A DNA stretch of 64,000 nt from CAWEQO01 sp963811225 (lineage in GTDB: Bacteria; Chloroflexota; Anaerolineae; Anaerolineales; Anaerolineaceae), in contig CAWEQO010000007.1 of the NCBI GenBank assembly GCA_963811225.1, forward strand, positions 248,001 to 312,000, read 5' to 3'. The notes under the pieces were generated by a model. The model did not search any database, was not told the origin of the DNA, and saw nothing but the letters and a program-made list of their open reading frames with translations. The translations under genes were made by a program, and so were the position numbers. Of the stretch, positions 34,762 to 44,020 are shown piece by piece (the first letter of the stretch is position 1; the number at the start of each line of letters is the position of its first letter).

Positions 34762-35829
34762 CTATGCGCCCAGCATCGTCCAGCGCAGCTCTTTGCCCGC
34801 CGGGATATCCTCGATGGCCCTGGCGCCCAGCACTGCCTCGATTTCGTAAGGTGGGATCGCCCCCGGCGTCGCCGGTCGCAGCACGTCAATCATGTCGCGG
34901 CGGAAGACCTGGCCGGCGCGGATGTCACAGGCCGCCCGCAGGCAGCGCCGCTGCACGATGACGGTCTGCCGCTCGTTCTCGGCGATCACCTTTTCCGGGC
35001 TGCCCAGCGCCCGCTCCAGCTGGCGGGTATTCTCCACCATCGCCGCCCAGCTCTCCGGTGTCATCGAGAAGGGGTGGTCCGGCCCGACCCGGTTGTTATC
35101 GTCGGTGAAGTGCTTCTCCACGATCCGCGCCCCCAGCGCCACGGCTCCCAGCACGGTGGCGTGACCGGGCGTGTGGTCCGAGAGCCCCAGGATCAAGTCC
35201 GGGAACAGCGCCCGGTAGGTGTTCAGCACCCGCAGGTGGATGTGGTCGAAGTTCTCCGGGCTGGCGGTGTAGTTGGTGTTGCACTGCAGCAGCGCCAGCT
35301 GCGGATTGATCTTGCGGATGGCGCTCACCGCCCGCTGTACGTCGCCAATATCTGAGGCCCCGGTCGACAGGATTACCGGCTTGCCTTTGCGGGCGATATA
35401 CTCCAGCTCTTCGATCCAATTGACATCGCCCGAGCCGATCTTGTGGGCCGGGACATATGGGTCCAGGTGGTCGACCGCTTCGAAGTCATACGGCGAGGAG
35501 AAGTAATCGATGCCGACCTCGTCGCAGGTTTCCTTCAAGATCGGCGTCCACTGGAACTCCAGCGAGGCGTCCTGGTAGACCTCGAACACCGACTTCTTCC
35601 AGGTGGACTGGTGCGACATCTGCCCGCCCAGCGAGCGGAAACCGTAATCGGAGACGATCTTGGGGGCGCGAAAGTTCTGGAACTTGGCCGCGTCCGCCCC
35701 GGCCTCTTTCGCCAGCCGGATCAGCAGCCTGGCGCGCTCCAGGTCGCCGTCATGGTTGGCGGAAATATCGGCGATGAAATAGGTGGGATGGTTCTCCCCA
35801 ATGTTGTGCTTGCCAATTTTGATTTCCAC
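34762..35829 (-). CDS. Nonulosonate synthase (NeuB/SpsE type) with SAF domain
   Basis: 355 residues from the GTG at 35829, with AAGGAG seven bases upstream; the longer frame overlaps non-coding sequence. Barrel motifs: FIADISANHDGD near 25, AAKFQNF near 50, STGASDI near 160 and VEKHFTDDNNRVGPDHPFS near 235. The C-terminal 65 residues are the SAF antifreeze-like domain (RRCLRAACDIRAGQVFRRDMI). Condenses phosphoenolpyruvate with a hexose derivative. Expected to work with the PseB-like dehydratase, the RmlD-like reductase and the SpsF-like transferase nearby. Confidence 0.9.
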   Translation of the reverse strand: MEIKIGKHNIGENHPTYFIADISANHDGDLERARLLIRLAKEAGADAAKFQNFRAPKIVSDYGFRSLGGQMSHQSTWKKSVFEVYQDASLEFQWTPILKETCDEVGIDYFSSPYDFEAVDHLDPYVPAHKIGSGDVNWIEELEYIARKGKPVILSTGASDIGDVQRAVSAIRKINPQLALLQCNTNYTASPENFDHIHLRVLNTYRALFPDLILGLSDHTPGHATVLGAVALGARIVEKHFTDDNNRVGPDHPFSMTPESWAAMVENTRQLERALGSPEKVIAENERQTVIVQRRCLRAACDIRAGQVFRRDMIDVLRPATPGAIPPYEIEAVLGARAIEDIPAGKELRWTMLGA

Positions 35830-35890
35830 TGCCAGTCTCCTTGATTGATTGGCCCTGCCCGCACCTTGTAGGCGCCCCAGCCCCTTGGGC

Positions 35891-36814
35891 TTACTTTTCC
35901 GTCCCCATTGCCAGCAGCCGCTGCGGATACCCATCCTGCTGCAGATCGCAGAAACGCTGCAGCCCTGGAGCCTGCGCGGGCAGCGGCCCACCCAGCGCCC
36001 CGGCCAGCTTGTCTGAACGCAGCCGCAGGTTGGACGAGCGGCTGGCTTTCAACCCGCTCTCCGTCCACGAGATCGGCGAGATCAGTCCCTCGTCCAGGCC
36101 GAACTGCCGTGCGAGTCGCACGCCGAACTCATACTTGCTCAGGCACTCCGAGCTGACCACGTGGTACAGCCCGTTCAGCCGCCGCGCGACCATCTCCAGC
36201 AAGAGATCGACCAGGTCGTTGACCTCTAAGGGGCAGAAGTACACGTCGGTGAAACCGTTCACCGGCTGCCGGGCTGCCAGCTGGTAGTAGAACCACTCGG
36301 CCAGACTGCGCTTGCCGCGTAAGCTCCACCCGTAGAAATTGACCCGGGCCACCAGCGCATCCGGGTTGGCGTTTAACACACCCTGCTCCCCGGCCACCTT
36401 GGTCTTGCCGTAGTGGTTGATCGGGTTGGGCGTATCTTCCTCGCTGTAGCAGCCCATCACCCCATCAAAGACCGCGTCGGTAGACAGGTGCACCACCTGG
36501 GCGCCGCTGCGCTTCGCCGCCGCTGCCAGTTCTTCCGGGAAGAGCGCATTGAGCCGGTAGGCCAGTTCGGGCTGGGCTTCACAGGTGTCTAATATGGCGA
36601 TGGCGGCGCAGTTGATCACGACTTCTGGTTGGACGGCCTCGATCAGGCGTTCGATCTCCCCGGTCTGGGTGAGGTCGGCGTTCATCACCGGGAAGGGGAC
36701 TCCTTCCAGGCCGTGGCGGTTGACCACCCCGACCACCTCGTGTTGGCCTGCCGTTTGCAGGGCAAAGTTCAGGCCAAGCAGCCCGCTGGCCCCCGTCACC
36801 AGAAAGCGTGTCAT
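35891..36814 (-). CDS. RmlD-like NAD(P)-dependent sugar reductase
   Basis: 307 residues from the ATG at 36814. Extended-SDR fold with VTGASGLLGLN near 6, STDAVFDG near 108 and the catalytic Y-x-x-x-K in NHYGKTKVAGE near 138. Related to dTDP-4-dehydrorhamnose reductase and to SpsK of spore-coat loci, enzymes that reduce a 4-keto sugar. Its start overlaps the stop of the PseB-like gene (ATGA), so it may take the dehydratase product. Confidence 0.85.
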   Translation of the reverse strand: MTRFLVTGASGLLGLNFALQTAGQHEVVGVVNRHGLEGVPFPVMNADLTQTGEIERLIEAVQPEVVINCAAIAILDTCEAQPELAYRLNALFPEELAAAAKRSGAQVVHLSTDAVFDGVMGCYSEEDTPNPINHYGKTKVAGEQGVLNANPDALVARVNFYGWSLRGKRSLAEWFYYQLAARQPVNGFTDVYFCPLEVNDLVDLLLEMVARRLNGLYHVVSSECLSKYEFGVRLARQFGLDEGLISPISWTESGLKASRSSNLRLRSDKLAGALGGPLPAQAPGLQRFCDLQQDGYPQRLLAMGTEK

Positions 36815-37833
36815 TCCAGCGTTCCGTTCTCCATGGCGAACTCGATCGGCGCAATGATCTCGCGCAGCGCGTCGATGGACAACCACTGCGGGTTGGTGTT
36901 GCTGGCATAGCGGAATCCGTCCTGCAGCGGTTGGCCGCAGTCTTCCCAATCCCGTCCCAGCGGCTTGCCCTTCGACATCAGCGACATCGAAGGCATGACC
37001 ACGTACATATCGTCTGTCTCCACCGAATTGCGGGCCTCATCTTCCGAGATCAGCACCTCGTGCAGCTTCTCGCCCGGGCGGATGCCGGTGTAGTTGATCT
37101 TCATATCCGGCGCGACCGCCAGGGCCAGGTCGGTGATGGTCATGCTGGGGATCTTGGGCACGAACACTTCGCCGCCGTGCATCTGCTCCACACAGCGGAT
37201 CACGAAGCGCACGCCCTGGTCGAGGGTGATCCAGAAGCGGGTCATGCGCTCGTCGGTGATGGTGATGCTGCCGTTGCTGCGCTGCTTGATGAACTTGGGC
37301 ACCACGCTGCCCCGGCTGCCGACCACGTTGCCGTAGCGCACACAGCTCATGCGGGTGGGCTTCTCTCCGGCGTAGTAGTTGCTCTGAATGAACAGCTTCT
37401 CCGCCGCCAGTTTGGTGGCTCCGTACAGGTTGACCGGGTTGACCGCCTTGTCGGTGCTCAGCGCCAGCACTTTCTCCACGCCCGCATCCAGGGCCGCATC
37501 GATCACGTTGCTGCTGCCCAGAATGTTGGTCTTAATCGCTTCCATCGGATTGTACTCGCACGCCGGCACCTGCTTCAGCGCCGCGGTGTGGATCACGATG
37601 TCCACCCCGTCCAGCGCCCGGGTCATGCGCGGCAGGTCGCGCACGTCGCCGATGAAGTAGCGCAGCGACGGGTGGTCGAAGCCGGCCAAACGCATTTCAT
37701 GCTGCTTCAGCTCGTCCCGGCTGTAAACGATGAGCTTGGCCGGGTAATACTCTCGCAGCATGATCTCGATGAATTTCTTTCCAAAGGAACCGGTCCCGCC
37801 GGTCACCAGGACAACTTTGTTGCTCCAGTCCAT
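36811..37833 (-). CDS. pseB: UDP-N-acetylglucosamine 4,6-dehydratase (inverting), PseB-like
   Basis: 340 residues. Extended SDR with VTGGTGSFGKKF near 11, HTAALKQVPACE near 88, STDKAVNP near 128 and the catalytic YGATKLAAEK near 140. The sequence follows PseB/FlaA1 closely: it removes water and inverts C5 of UDP-GlcNAc, the first step to pseudaminic acid. The next enzymes of that pathway (aminotransferase PseC, PseH, PseG) are not in this window. ATG at 37833 with GGAG five bases upstream. Head of a tightly coupled group with the reductase. Confidence 0.92.
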   Translation of the reverse strand: MDWSNKVVLVTGGTGSFGKKFIEIMLREYYPAKLIVYSRDELKQHEMRLAGFDHPSLRYFIGDVRDLPRMTRALDGVDIVIHTAALKQVPACEYNPMEAIKTNILGSSNVIDAALDAGVEKVLALSTDKAVNPVNLYGATKLAAEKLFIQSNYYAGEKPTRMSCVRYGNVVGSRGSVVPKFIKQRSNGSITITDERMTRFWITLDQGVRFVIRCVEQMHGGEVFVPKIPSMTITDLALAVAPDMKINYTGIRPGEKLHEVLISEDEARNSVETDDMYVVMPSMSLMSKGKPLGRDWEDCGQPLQDGFRYASNTNPQWLSIDALREIIAPIEFAMENGTLE

Positions 37834-37862
37834 GTTCACTCCGTGATGAGAGAGGAAAGAAT

Positions 37863-37910
37863 AGAGAGCAGAGAGTAGTACTTCTCTCTATTCTCTACTC
37901 GCTGCTCTCT
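37863..37910. terminator. 16-bp hairpin between glycan genes
   Basis: 37863-37878 pairs with 37895-37910 at 15 of 16 positions. It sits between the methyltransferase stop and the PseB-like start. The right arm (CT-rich, 37881-37910) also encodes the last codons and stop of the methyltransferase and resembles the repeats at 28306-28335 and 44856-44886. Confidence 0.55.
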
Positions 37911-38763
37911 TAAGAATTAGAAGAGGATACTGCCCCTTCTCCCCAAACCACTGGGGAAACCGCTCTTCCAGCCAGAAGAGCAGGCGCAGGGCATAGCGCC
38001 CACCGAGTGCGGCGTGGATCACGGCCCGCAAGAAGCGCACGTTGACGCTGCGCCACGCTCGGATTTCAAACGAGATTTTACCGTCCAGCAAGCTTTGCAG
38101 CCAGACGGCGTCCTGCTTGTGGATGTACGTCCCGGTCGGCCTGGCATCCAGCCTGGCGGCTTTGGCAGCCTGCGCCGGTTTGGCCGTTTCTTTGCCCCGG
38201 CGGCGCGCCACCCAGGTTCCCAGGCGCTCCATCAAGGTCACCAATGGCCGGGCGGCCCGCATCAGCGGCGAATCGGTCCAGCCGTTGACCACCACCGCGC
38301 TCGATCCCGGCGCCAGAGTCCGGTACAGATCGAAGTAGGCCTTCTCCTGGTCCTCTACGGGCAGGTGATGCAGCGTGTGCAGCGAGACGATCCCGTCGAA
38401 CGCGCCCGGCTTGAACGGCAAGTTCGAGACGTCCGCCACCACGTACAGGCCGCGCTCGCCCACCCGGTTGCGGGCCTCTTTCAGCGCCACGATCGAGATG
38501 TCGAGGCACACCCGGTAGCGGTACCCATCCGAATAGCTCAGGTATTCAGGATACTGCACCGGCCCGGAACCGGCATCCAGCAAAAAACGGCCCGATGGCT
38601 TCAAGAACCGCCCCACCCGCAGGTGGCAGCGATGGATGTACTCTTGCGCCACCGGCCGCAAATCTTCATAACGGGCATTCTGGTAGACGCCCTCGCCCAC
38701 CATCTGCCAGCCGATCTGATCGTAGAACTGGCGCACCTGCTGCTTGATCTCTGCGTCGCTCAT
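37888..38763 (-). CDS. Class I SAM-dependent methyltransferase
   Basis: 291 residues. Methyltransf_11-type core: FLLDAGSGPVQYPEYL near 62 (SAM-binding GxGxG loop), YVVADVSNLPFKPGAFDGIVSLHTLHHLP near 107-135. The C-terminal third is basic and carries a short hydrophobic helix near 255-270 that may touch the membrane. Surface-glycan loci often encode such enzymes to cap or decorate sugars. Eight bases after the upstream gene. Acceptor unknown. Confidence 0.85.
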   Translation of the reverse strand: MSDAEIKQQVRQFYDQIGWQMVGEGVYQNARYEDLRPVAQEYIHRCHLRVGRFLKPSGRFLLDAGSGPVQYPEYLSYSDGYRYRVCLDISIVALKEARNRVGERGLYVVADVSNLPFKPGAFDGIVSLHTLHHLPVEDQEKAYFDLYRTLAPGSSAVVVNGWTDSPLMRAARPLVTLMERLGTWVARRRGKETAKPAQAAKAARLDARPTGTYIHKQDAVWLQSLLDGKISFEIRAWRSVNVRFLRAVIHAALGGRYALRLLFWLEERFPQWFGEKGQYPLLILKRAASRE

Positions 38764-38770
38764 CCGCTGC

Positions 38771-40381
38771 CTAGTCCCTCACCGTGTTCCAGTCGAGCGG
38801 CTCGCCCACCAGATAGCGGAAGGTCTCCTCGTACTGGAGTTTACCCTCCGAGCCTAATACCGCCGACAGCGGTCGGGACTTGTAGTCCTCCCACACTCGC
38901 ACCAGATGCCAGGGGAAGGGCCGCGGGAACTCGAAGAAGAAACTGTAGGCGTACTGCCAGGCCCGCTCCACTTGCTCGCGGCTCAGGCGGAAAGCCCCTG
39001 GATTCTCCAGGATCTGACCAAGGGTCTTATAGTAGGTCACCCAAGTGTCCGGGTCGTAGGTGAAGCCCCGGCCGCGGTAGTGTGTCTTGCCGGTCACCAC
39101 CACCGGCAGACCCGACATGGCCATCTCCAGCCCGACTGTGGTCGTGTAAACCAGCCCCACGTCAGCCACCTCGATCAAATCGTAGGTGTTGAGCTTGTCC
39201 TTCGGCTCGATCAGGCGGATATGCTCCGGCAGCTCCGGCAGGACGCTCTTGACAACATCCACCATCGACTGCCCATGGGTGAGCACCTCGCCGGGATGCA
39301 CACGGATCACCAGTTGGATGTCCGGACGCCCGCTGAAGTACTGCACCGTGCGGCTGATCCACTCGGCCATACTGCTGCTGAATACCTGGCGGCCCAGCGT
39401 CAGGCTGTCGCCCAGCACGTTGGTTGCCAGCAGCACCACTGGGCGCTCGTCCAGTCCCAGCTCGGCCCTGGCCTGCTCGCCGCCCTGCGCCGGAGTATCC
39501 TGCCACAGGCGCGAGAAGTTCTCCCACATCGACGCCCGTTGACGGGCCATGAACAGGCCGCGCAGCCGCTCCAACTGATCATCGCTCAGCGAGTGGTCCT
39601 GGCGAGCTTTCCACAGCGACTCGGTCTCCTGCTGCATCACCTCGCCGTTCTGGGCCAGCCAGATGCGCTGGCGCTGATCGCCGAACTCGTAAGTCACGGC
39701 AGAGACATTCATCAAGCGCGCCACCCGGTAGACCACGCCCAGTTCCTGAATGGTCCCATTCGGCACGATCACCACGTCTGGCCGGTTCGACTGGAACCAG
39801 GTCATCGCCGCTCGGGCTGCATATTCGTTGCGCTCGCTGCGCAGCTTGTAGATGTCGCTTTCCGGGTCCACATCTTCCACCTGCAAGGTGTATTGTGCAT
39901 CGTACAGCGATACCTTCTGCACCACATTCGCAATCGATTCCGGCAGCGGCTTGAAGGATGTGCGCAGCTTCATGAACGGCGTGACGCTCACCAGCGGCTC
40001 CATCTGGCTGAGCACCTTATAGGCGTACGCGTTCTGGCGGCGGATGTCGAAGCGGTTGATCGGTGACTGCCACTCGGCGTACGGCAGATATCCCAAGGTC
40101 ACATGATGCCCCTGGGCCGCCAGCGACATGGCCAACAGGGCCGCATGCTCGATCCAGTAATGCAGGGTGGCGAAGATGTACACATTGCGCCCCGGCTGCG
40201 CCTCTCGGCACAACTGGTTGGCCTCTTTGACCAGCTCGGGCATCGCCGCCTGCAGGTGCTTGAGCGAGAAACGGCTCTGGATCGGTTTGCCGCGCTGCCG
40301 CACCAACCAGTAAAGCTCTGCAGTAAAGGGGATTTGTCCTAATACGTTTTTGATTCCGTCTTTGCGTGATACGGATGCCAT
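38771..40381 (-). CDS. Capsular-polysaccharide-type GT-B transferase
   Basis: 536 residues from the ATG at 40381, two bases after the ABC ATPase stop. Soluble. The C-terminal half shows LVIRVHPGEVLTHG near 360 and LIEPKDKLNTYDLIEVADVGLVYTTTVGLEMAMSGLPVVVTG, the donor-binding signature of the capsule-synthesis (KpsS/KpsC-like) family. The N-terminal domain begins with YIFATLHYWIEHAALLAM. It lies next to the exporter genes, where enzymes that build the glycan's lipid-proximal linker are often found. Similar architecture to 17460-19067. Confidence 0.72.
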   Translation of the reverse strand: MASVSRKDGIKNVLGQIPFTAELYWLVRQRGKPIQSRFSLKHLQAAMPELVKEANQLCREAQPGRNVYIFATLHYWIEHAALLAMSLAAQGHHVTLGYLPYAEWQSPINRFDIRRQNAYAYKVLSQMEPLVSVTPFMKLRTSFKPLPESIANVVQKVSLYDAQYTLQVEDVDPESDIYKLRSERNEYAARAAMTWFQSNRPDVVIVPNGTIQELGVVYRVARLMNVSAVTYEFGDQRQRIWLAQNGEVMQQETESLWKARQDHSLSDDQLERLRGLFMARQRASMWENFSRLWQDTPAQGGEQARAELGLDERPVVLLATNVLGDSLTLGRQVFSSSMAEWISRTVQYFSGRPDIQLVIRVHPGEVLTHGQSMVDVVKSVLPELPEHIRLIEPKDKLNTYDLIEVADVGLVYTTTVGLEMAMSGLPVVVTGKTHYRGRGFTYDPDTWVTYYKTLGQILENPGAFRLSREQVERAWQYAYSFFFEFPRPFPWHLVRVWEDYKSRPLSAVLGSEGKLQYEETFRYLVGEPLDWNTVRD

Positions 40382-40383
40382 TC

Positions 40384-41641
40384 CTACACCGCCTCTATTT
40401 TCCATACTAACCGCGGCCGCACCGGTCCCAGGCGCGGCTCAGGCCACTGCATTCCCGGGGCCCCTGTCCCGTCGACGTGGAATGCAAGCGCCTGCTCGTC
40501 GTGAAAGTAACGCTTGACCCGGAAGGAGCTGGCATTGACGCCGACCACATACCGGCCCTCGTTCAAAAAGTCGGCAGGCAGGCTGACGCAGCTGACGTAA
40601 CTACCTGCTTGCCGGGTGGCATATCGTTCGAACTGCTCCGGGTCGTCGGTATCGAACGATGTAAAGATGTACTCACCGCGCGCGCTCATCAGGTAGATGC
40701 CCACCCGCAGCCCGGTCACCGGCGCTGCCAATGAATACTCCACCTCGAACGTCACCGGCTCGACGGAGCGCACCGTGTCGGATACCTGTCCTTGCGGGTT
40801 GAGCACCCGCAGCGCCAGCGGCTTGAACGGATAGGCGTCCGCCGGCACTTCGTCCTCGTTCCACAGGTGCTGGCCTTCCTCAGAGAACCCGCGCGACAGG
40901 TAGAAATCTACCGCCTTGGGGGTCTCGTCTCGCATCGCCAGGCGTCCCCGGTCAATCACCAGGGTCTCCTCCGTCAGGCGCAGGATGGCGCTCATGTTGT
41001 GGCTGACGAACAGCACCGTGCGCCCCTGCTGGGCCACGTCGCTCATCTTGCCCAGGCACTTGCGCTGGAACTCGGCGTCGCCCACCGCCAGCACCTCGTC
41101 GACCACCAGGATCTCCGGCTCCAAATGCGCCGCCACCGCAAACGCCAGCCGCAAGTACATGCCGCTGGAGTAGCGCTTGACCGGTGTGTCGATGAACTTC
41201 TCCACCTCGGCAAAGTCGACGATCTCGTCGAACTTGCGCTCGATCTCGGTGCGCTTCATGTTCAGGATCGCCCCGTTCAGGTAGATATTCTCCCGTCCGG
41301 TCAGTTCGGGGTGGAAGCCCGTCCCAACTTCCAGCAGCGAGCCCACCCGCCCATGGATCTCGGCATAGCCTTCGGTCGGGTCGGTGACGTGCGAGAGCAG
41401 CTTGAGCAGCGTGCTCTTACCGGCCCCGTTGCGGCCAATCACGCCCATCACCTGACCCTTCTGCACGTCGAAAGACACGTCCTTCAGCGCCCAGATCGAT
41501 GAGTGCTCGTCAGCGTCGCTTTTGCTCTTGCCGCGAAAACCGCTCGCTGAGCGCATCCCGAAAGGTCTGGTAGCGGACTGCCGGGGCGCCAATGCGGTAT
41601 TTTTTGCTCAGGTTTTCAACCCGTATTGCCAGTTCAGTCAT
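40384..41641 (-). CDS. ABC glycan-exporter ATPase (Wzt/TagH type), apparent frameshift
   Basis: The full gene begins at the ATG at 41641 (MTELAIRVENLSKKYRIG), but the frame breaks near residue 36. The rest is open as 40384-41592 in the next frame. Removing one T from a four-T run (plus-strand AAAA at 41536-41539) joins FRDALSERF to RGKSKSDADEHSS and restores a complete protein of about 418 residues. Walker A is GRNGAGKST, signature YSSGMYLRLA, Walker B ILVVDEVLAVGD. The C-terminal 160 residues are a beta-rich Wzt-like domain that binds the glycan end. Powers export with the permease next door. Confidence 0.85.
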
Positions 41642-41647
41642 ACCGCC

Positions 41648-42523
41648 TCACACCATGTCCGCAAACTGGCGCTCCATGCGCCGGAAGTAAAACATCCCGC
41701 TGACCAGCAGCGTCAGCGACACCGCCACCGAGACCACCAGCCCCGGCCCCGGCGCAGCCGATTCGATCCCCAGCAGCGCCCAGCGGAAGCCGTTGATCAC
41801 GCCCACCATCGGGTTCAGGGCGTAGATGATCTGCACCCACATCCCCGGCACCTTGTCCGCCAGCAGGCCGGTGCCGTAAGCCACCGGCGAGATGAACATC
41901 CAAAACTGGGTCAGGAACGGGGTCACGTAGCCGATATCCCGGTACTGCACGTTCAAGGCCGACAGCCACAGGCTCACACCCAGCGCCGTGACAATGGCCA
42001 GCAGCAAGAACAGCGGCAGAGTCCAGACGTTGACCGTCGGGGTGATGCGGTAGAAGATCATCATGCCGATCAAGATCAGGAAGGCGATGGCGAAGTCCAC
42101 CACACCCGCCAGCACCGAGGACAGCGGCAGGATCAGCCGCGGGAAGTAGACCTTGGTGATCATGTTGCTGTTCTGCACCAGCGAGCGGCTGGCTACGCTC
42201 AAGCCGTTGGCGAACAGCTCCCAAGGCAGCAGCGCCACAAACGAGAAGATCGGGTAGGGCACGTTGTCGGAGGGTACCTGTGCCAGGCCGCCGAAGAAGA
42301 TGCTCAGCACCACCATGGTCATGAACGGCTTGAGGATCGCCCAGGACGCGCCCAGCAGGGTTTGCTTGTAGCGCACCTTCAGGTCGCGCCAGGTGAGGAA
42401 GTAGACCAGCTCGCGGTAGTTCCACAGGTCGCGCAAATTGAGCGCCGACCAGCCTTGGGACGGGCGCAAGTAGGTGATGGGTGTCTCCACCTGGGCGGCC
42501 ATCTCACTGCGGCTAACGGTCAT
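41648..42523 (-). CDS. ABC-2 type glycan exporter permease (Wzm/TagG type)
   Basis: 291 residues from the ATG at 42523, with GGAG nine bases upstream; its start overlaps the fucose-synthase stop (ATGA). About six membrane helices. The N-terminal amphipathic segment LWNYRELVYFLTWRDLKVRYKQ and PRLILPLSSVLAGVVDFAI are typical for polysaccharide or polyol-phosphate export permeases. It moves the undecaprenyl-linked glycan across the membrane with the ATPase encoded 6 bases downstream. Their presence shows that the glycan is made by the ABC route, not Wzx/Wzy. Confidence 0.92.
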   Translation of the reverse strand: MTVSRSEMAAQVETPITYLRPSQGWSALNLRDLWNYRELVYFLTWRDLKVRYKQTLLGASWAILKPFMTMVVLSIFFGGLAQVPSDNVPYPIFSFVALLPWELFANGLSVASRSLVQNSNMITKVYFPRLILPLSSVLAGVVDFAIAFLILIGMMIFYRITPTVNVWTLPLFLLLAIVTALGVSLWLSALNVQYRDIGYVTPFLTQFWMFISPVAYGTGLLADKVPGMWVQIIYALNPMVGVINGFRWALLGIESAAPGPGLVVSVAVSLTLLVSGMFYFRRMERQFADMV

Positions 42524-43476
42524 ACACGCCCACTCCGGTTTTGGCGGTACCACTCGATCGTGCGGCGCAGGCCTTCTTCGAAATCCACCTGAGCCTTGAA
42601 GCCGAAGCACTGTTCGGCTCGCGAGGTATCCAGCGCCCGGCGCGGTTGCCCGTTCGGCTTCGAAGCGTCCCATACGAGCTTACCCTCGAAGCCCACCAGC
42701 TTAGCGATCAGCTCGGCCAGGTCTTTGATCGGGATCTCGAATCCCGAGCCCAGGTTGACCGGCTCGGGGCTGTTGTAATGCTCGGTCGCCAGCAGGATGC
42801 CCTCGGCCGCGTCCTCCACGTACAGGAACTCGCGCGTCGGCGAGCCGTCGCCCCACACCACCACCTCGCCCTGGCCGCTCTCCTGCGCTTCGATGCACTT
42901 GCGGATCAGGGCCGGGATGACGTGCGACGAGGCCGGGTCGAAGTTGTCGCCCGGACCGTACAGGTTGACCGGCAGCAGGAAGATCGCATTAAAGCCGTAC
43001 TGCTGGCGGTAAGCCTGCGCCTGCACCAGCAGCATCTTCTTCGCCAGACCGTAGGGCGCGTTGGTCTCCTCGGGGTAACCGTCCCAGATGTCGTCCTCAG
43101 AGAACGGCACCGGGGTGAACTTGGGGTAAGCGCACACCGTTCCGATCGCCACAAACTTCTCGACGCCCCGCTCCCAGGCCTCGTGCATCAACTGTACGCC
43201 CATCATCAGGTTGTCGTAGAAGAACTCGGCCGGGTGCTCACGGTTTGCCCCGATCCCACCGACGTGCGCTGCCAGGTGGACAATCACGTCTGGCCGGGCG
43301 TCGTCCAGCAAACGCTGGACCGCTTCCGGCTCGACCAGGTTATAGTCTTTGAATTGGGGAACAAAAATTTGGGTTGCGCCGCGCTGGCGCAGCTTTTCGA
43401 CGACAACCGACCCAAGGAATCCCGCCCCTCCGGTCACACAGATCCGACGATTTGTCCAGTACAATTCGGTCTCCAT
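42520..43476 (-). CDS. fcl: GDP-L-fucose synthase
   Basis: 318 residues from the ATG at 43476; an ATG at 43500, right after the regulator's stop, would add eight residues. Extended SDR: VTGGAGFLGS near 15, HLAAHVGGIGANREHPAEF near 74, catalytic Y-x-x-x-K in APYGLAKKML near 140. Converts GDP-4-keto-6-deoxymannose to GDP-L-fucose with NADPH by epimerisation and reduction. The GDP-mannose 4,6-dehydratase (gmd) that feeds it is not in the window. First biosynthetic gene after the regulator. Confidence 0.92.
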   Translation of the reverse strand: METELYWTNRRICVTGGAGFLGSVVVEKLRQRGATQIFVPQFKDYNLVEPEAVQRLLDDARPDVIVHLAAHVGGIGANREHPAEFFYDNLMMGVQLMHEAWERGVEKFVAIGTVCAYPKFTPVPFSEDDIWDGYPEETNAPYGLAKKMLLVQAQAYRQQYGFNAIFLLPVNLYGPGDNFDPASSHVIPALIRKCIEAQESGQGEVVVWGDGSPTREFLYVEDAAEGILLATEHYNSPEPVNLGSGFEIPIKDLAELIAKLVGFEGKLVWDASKPNGQPRRALDTSRAEQCFGFKAQVDFEEGLRRTIEWYRQNRSGRV

Positions 43477-43500
43477 AGCTCTCTTTCCGTGTGGTTTCAT

Positions 43501-44007
43501 CTATTCAGCAGTGGGTGCTTGGGCATCCGCCTCCACAGAGGCCGGCCAATCGATAAACACCTTCAAACCCTGTATGCACAGGGCTGGTGTGTTTTGATCG
43601 GCGGTAAGCTGCACGTCGTTCTCCAGGCAGGTGAGACGGCATACATCCGCCACGTCCCCCTCTCCCTCTAACCGGACGTGGGAATAACCTTTGGCCTTCA
43701 CCTGCTGGAGCGCGTCATCGACACGCTGCCTGACCAATCGATACAACTTAAAAGAAGTTTGGATATAATCCAGCGTCAACCGGGCGCGCAGCGCAACTCC
43801 CTCGGGTGTAATGATATACCTCAGTTTGCGTCGCTCGACCCGGCGGACCTTCACGTAGCCTTTGGCCACCAACCGCTTGAGATGCCAGTTGATCGTTCCG
43901 ACCGCCACGCCAAGCTGCGCTGCAAGCGTGGCCTGGGTTGCATCCGGGTCTTGCTCGATGTGTTCCAAGAGGATTAAATCACGATCGTGATCTGGAGAGC
44001 TTCCCAT
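43501..44007 (-). CDS. Winged-helix transcriptional regulator of the glycan locus
   Basis: 168 residues. N-terminal winged helix-turn-helix (about 10-75): DATQATLAAQLGVAVGTINWHLKRLVAKGYVKVRRVERRKLRYIITPEG, in the style of MarR/ArsR-like EPS-associated regulators. A coiled helix at about 76-105 suits dimerisation, and 110-160 form a small alpha/beta domain with three cysteines that may sense a ligand. First gene of the locus, behind a strong promoter whose start region holds a dyad, so it probably controls itself and all downstream genes. AAAGGG precedes the ATG. Confidence 0.85.
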   Translation of the reverse strand: MGSSPDHDRDLILLEHIEQDPDATQATLAAQLGVAVGTINWHLKRLVAKGYVKVRRVERRKLRYIITPEGVALRARLTLDYIQTSFKLYRLVRQRVDDALQQVKAKGYSHVRLEGEGDVADVCRLTCLENDVQLTADQNTPALCIQGLKVFIDWPASVEADAQAPTAE

Positions 44008-44020
44008 GGCGCCCTTTCAA

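Noticed and set aside
16766..37833. A complete pseudaminic or legionaminic acid pathway
   Set aside because: Aminotransferase, N-acetyltransferase and nucleotide-sugar hydrolase or epimerase genes are absent from the window.
33653..41641. Phase variation as the reason for the frameshifts
   Set aside because: The homopolymer tracts are only about four bases long, too short for typical slipped-strand switching.
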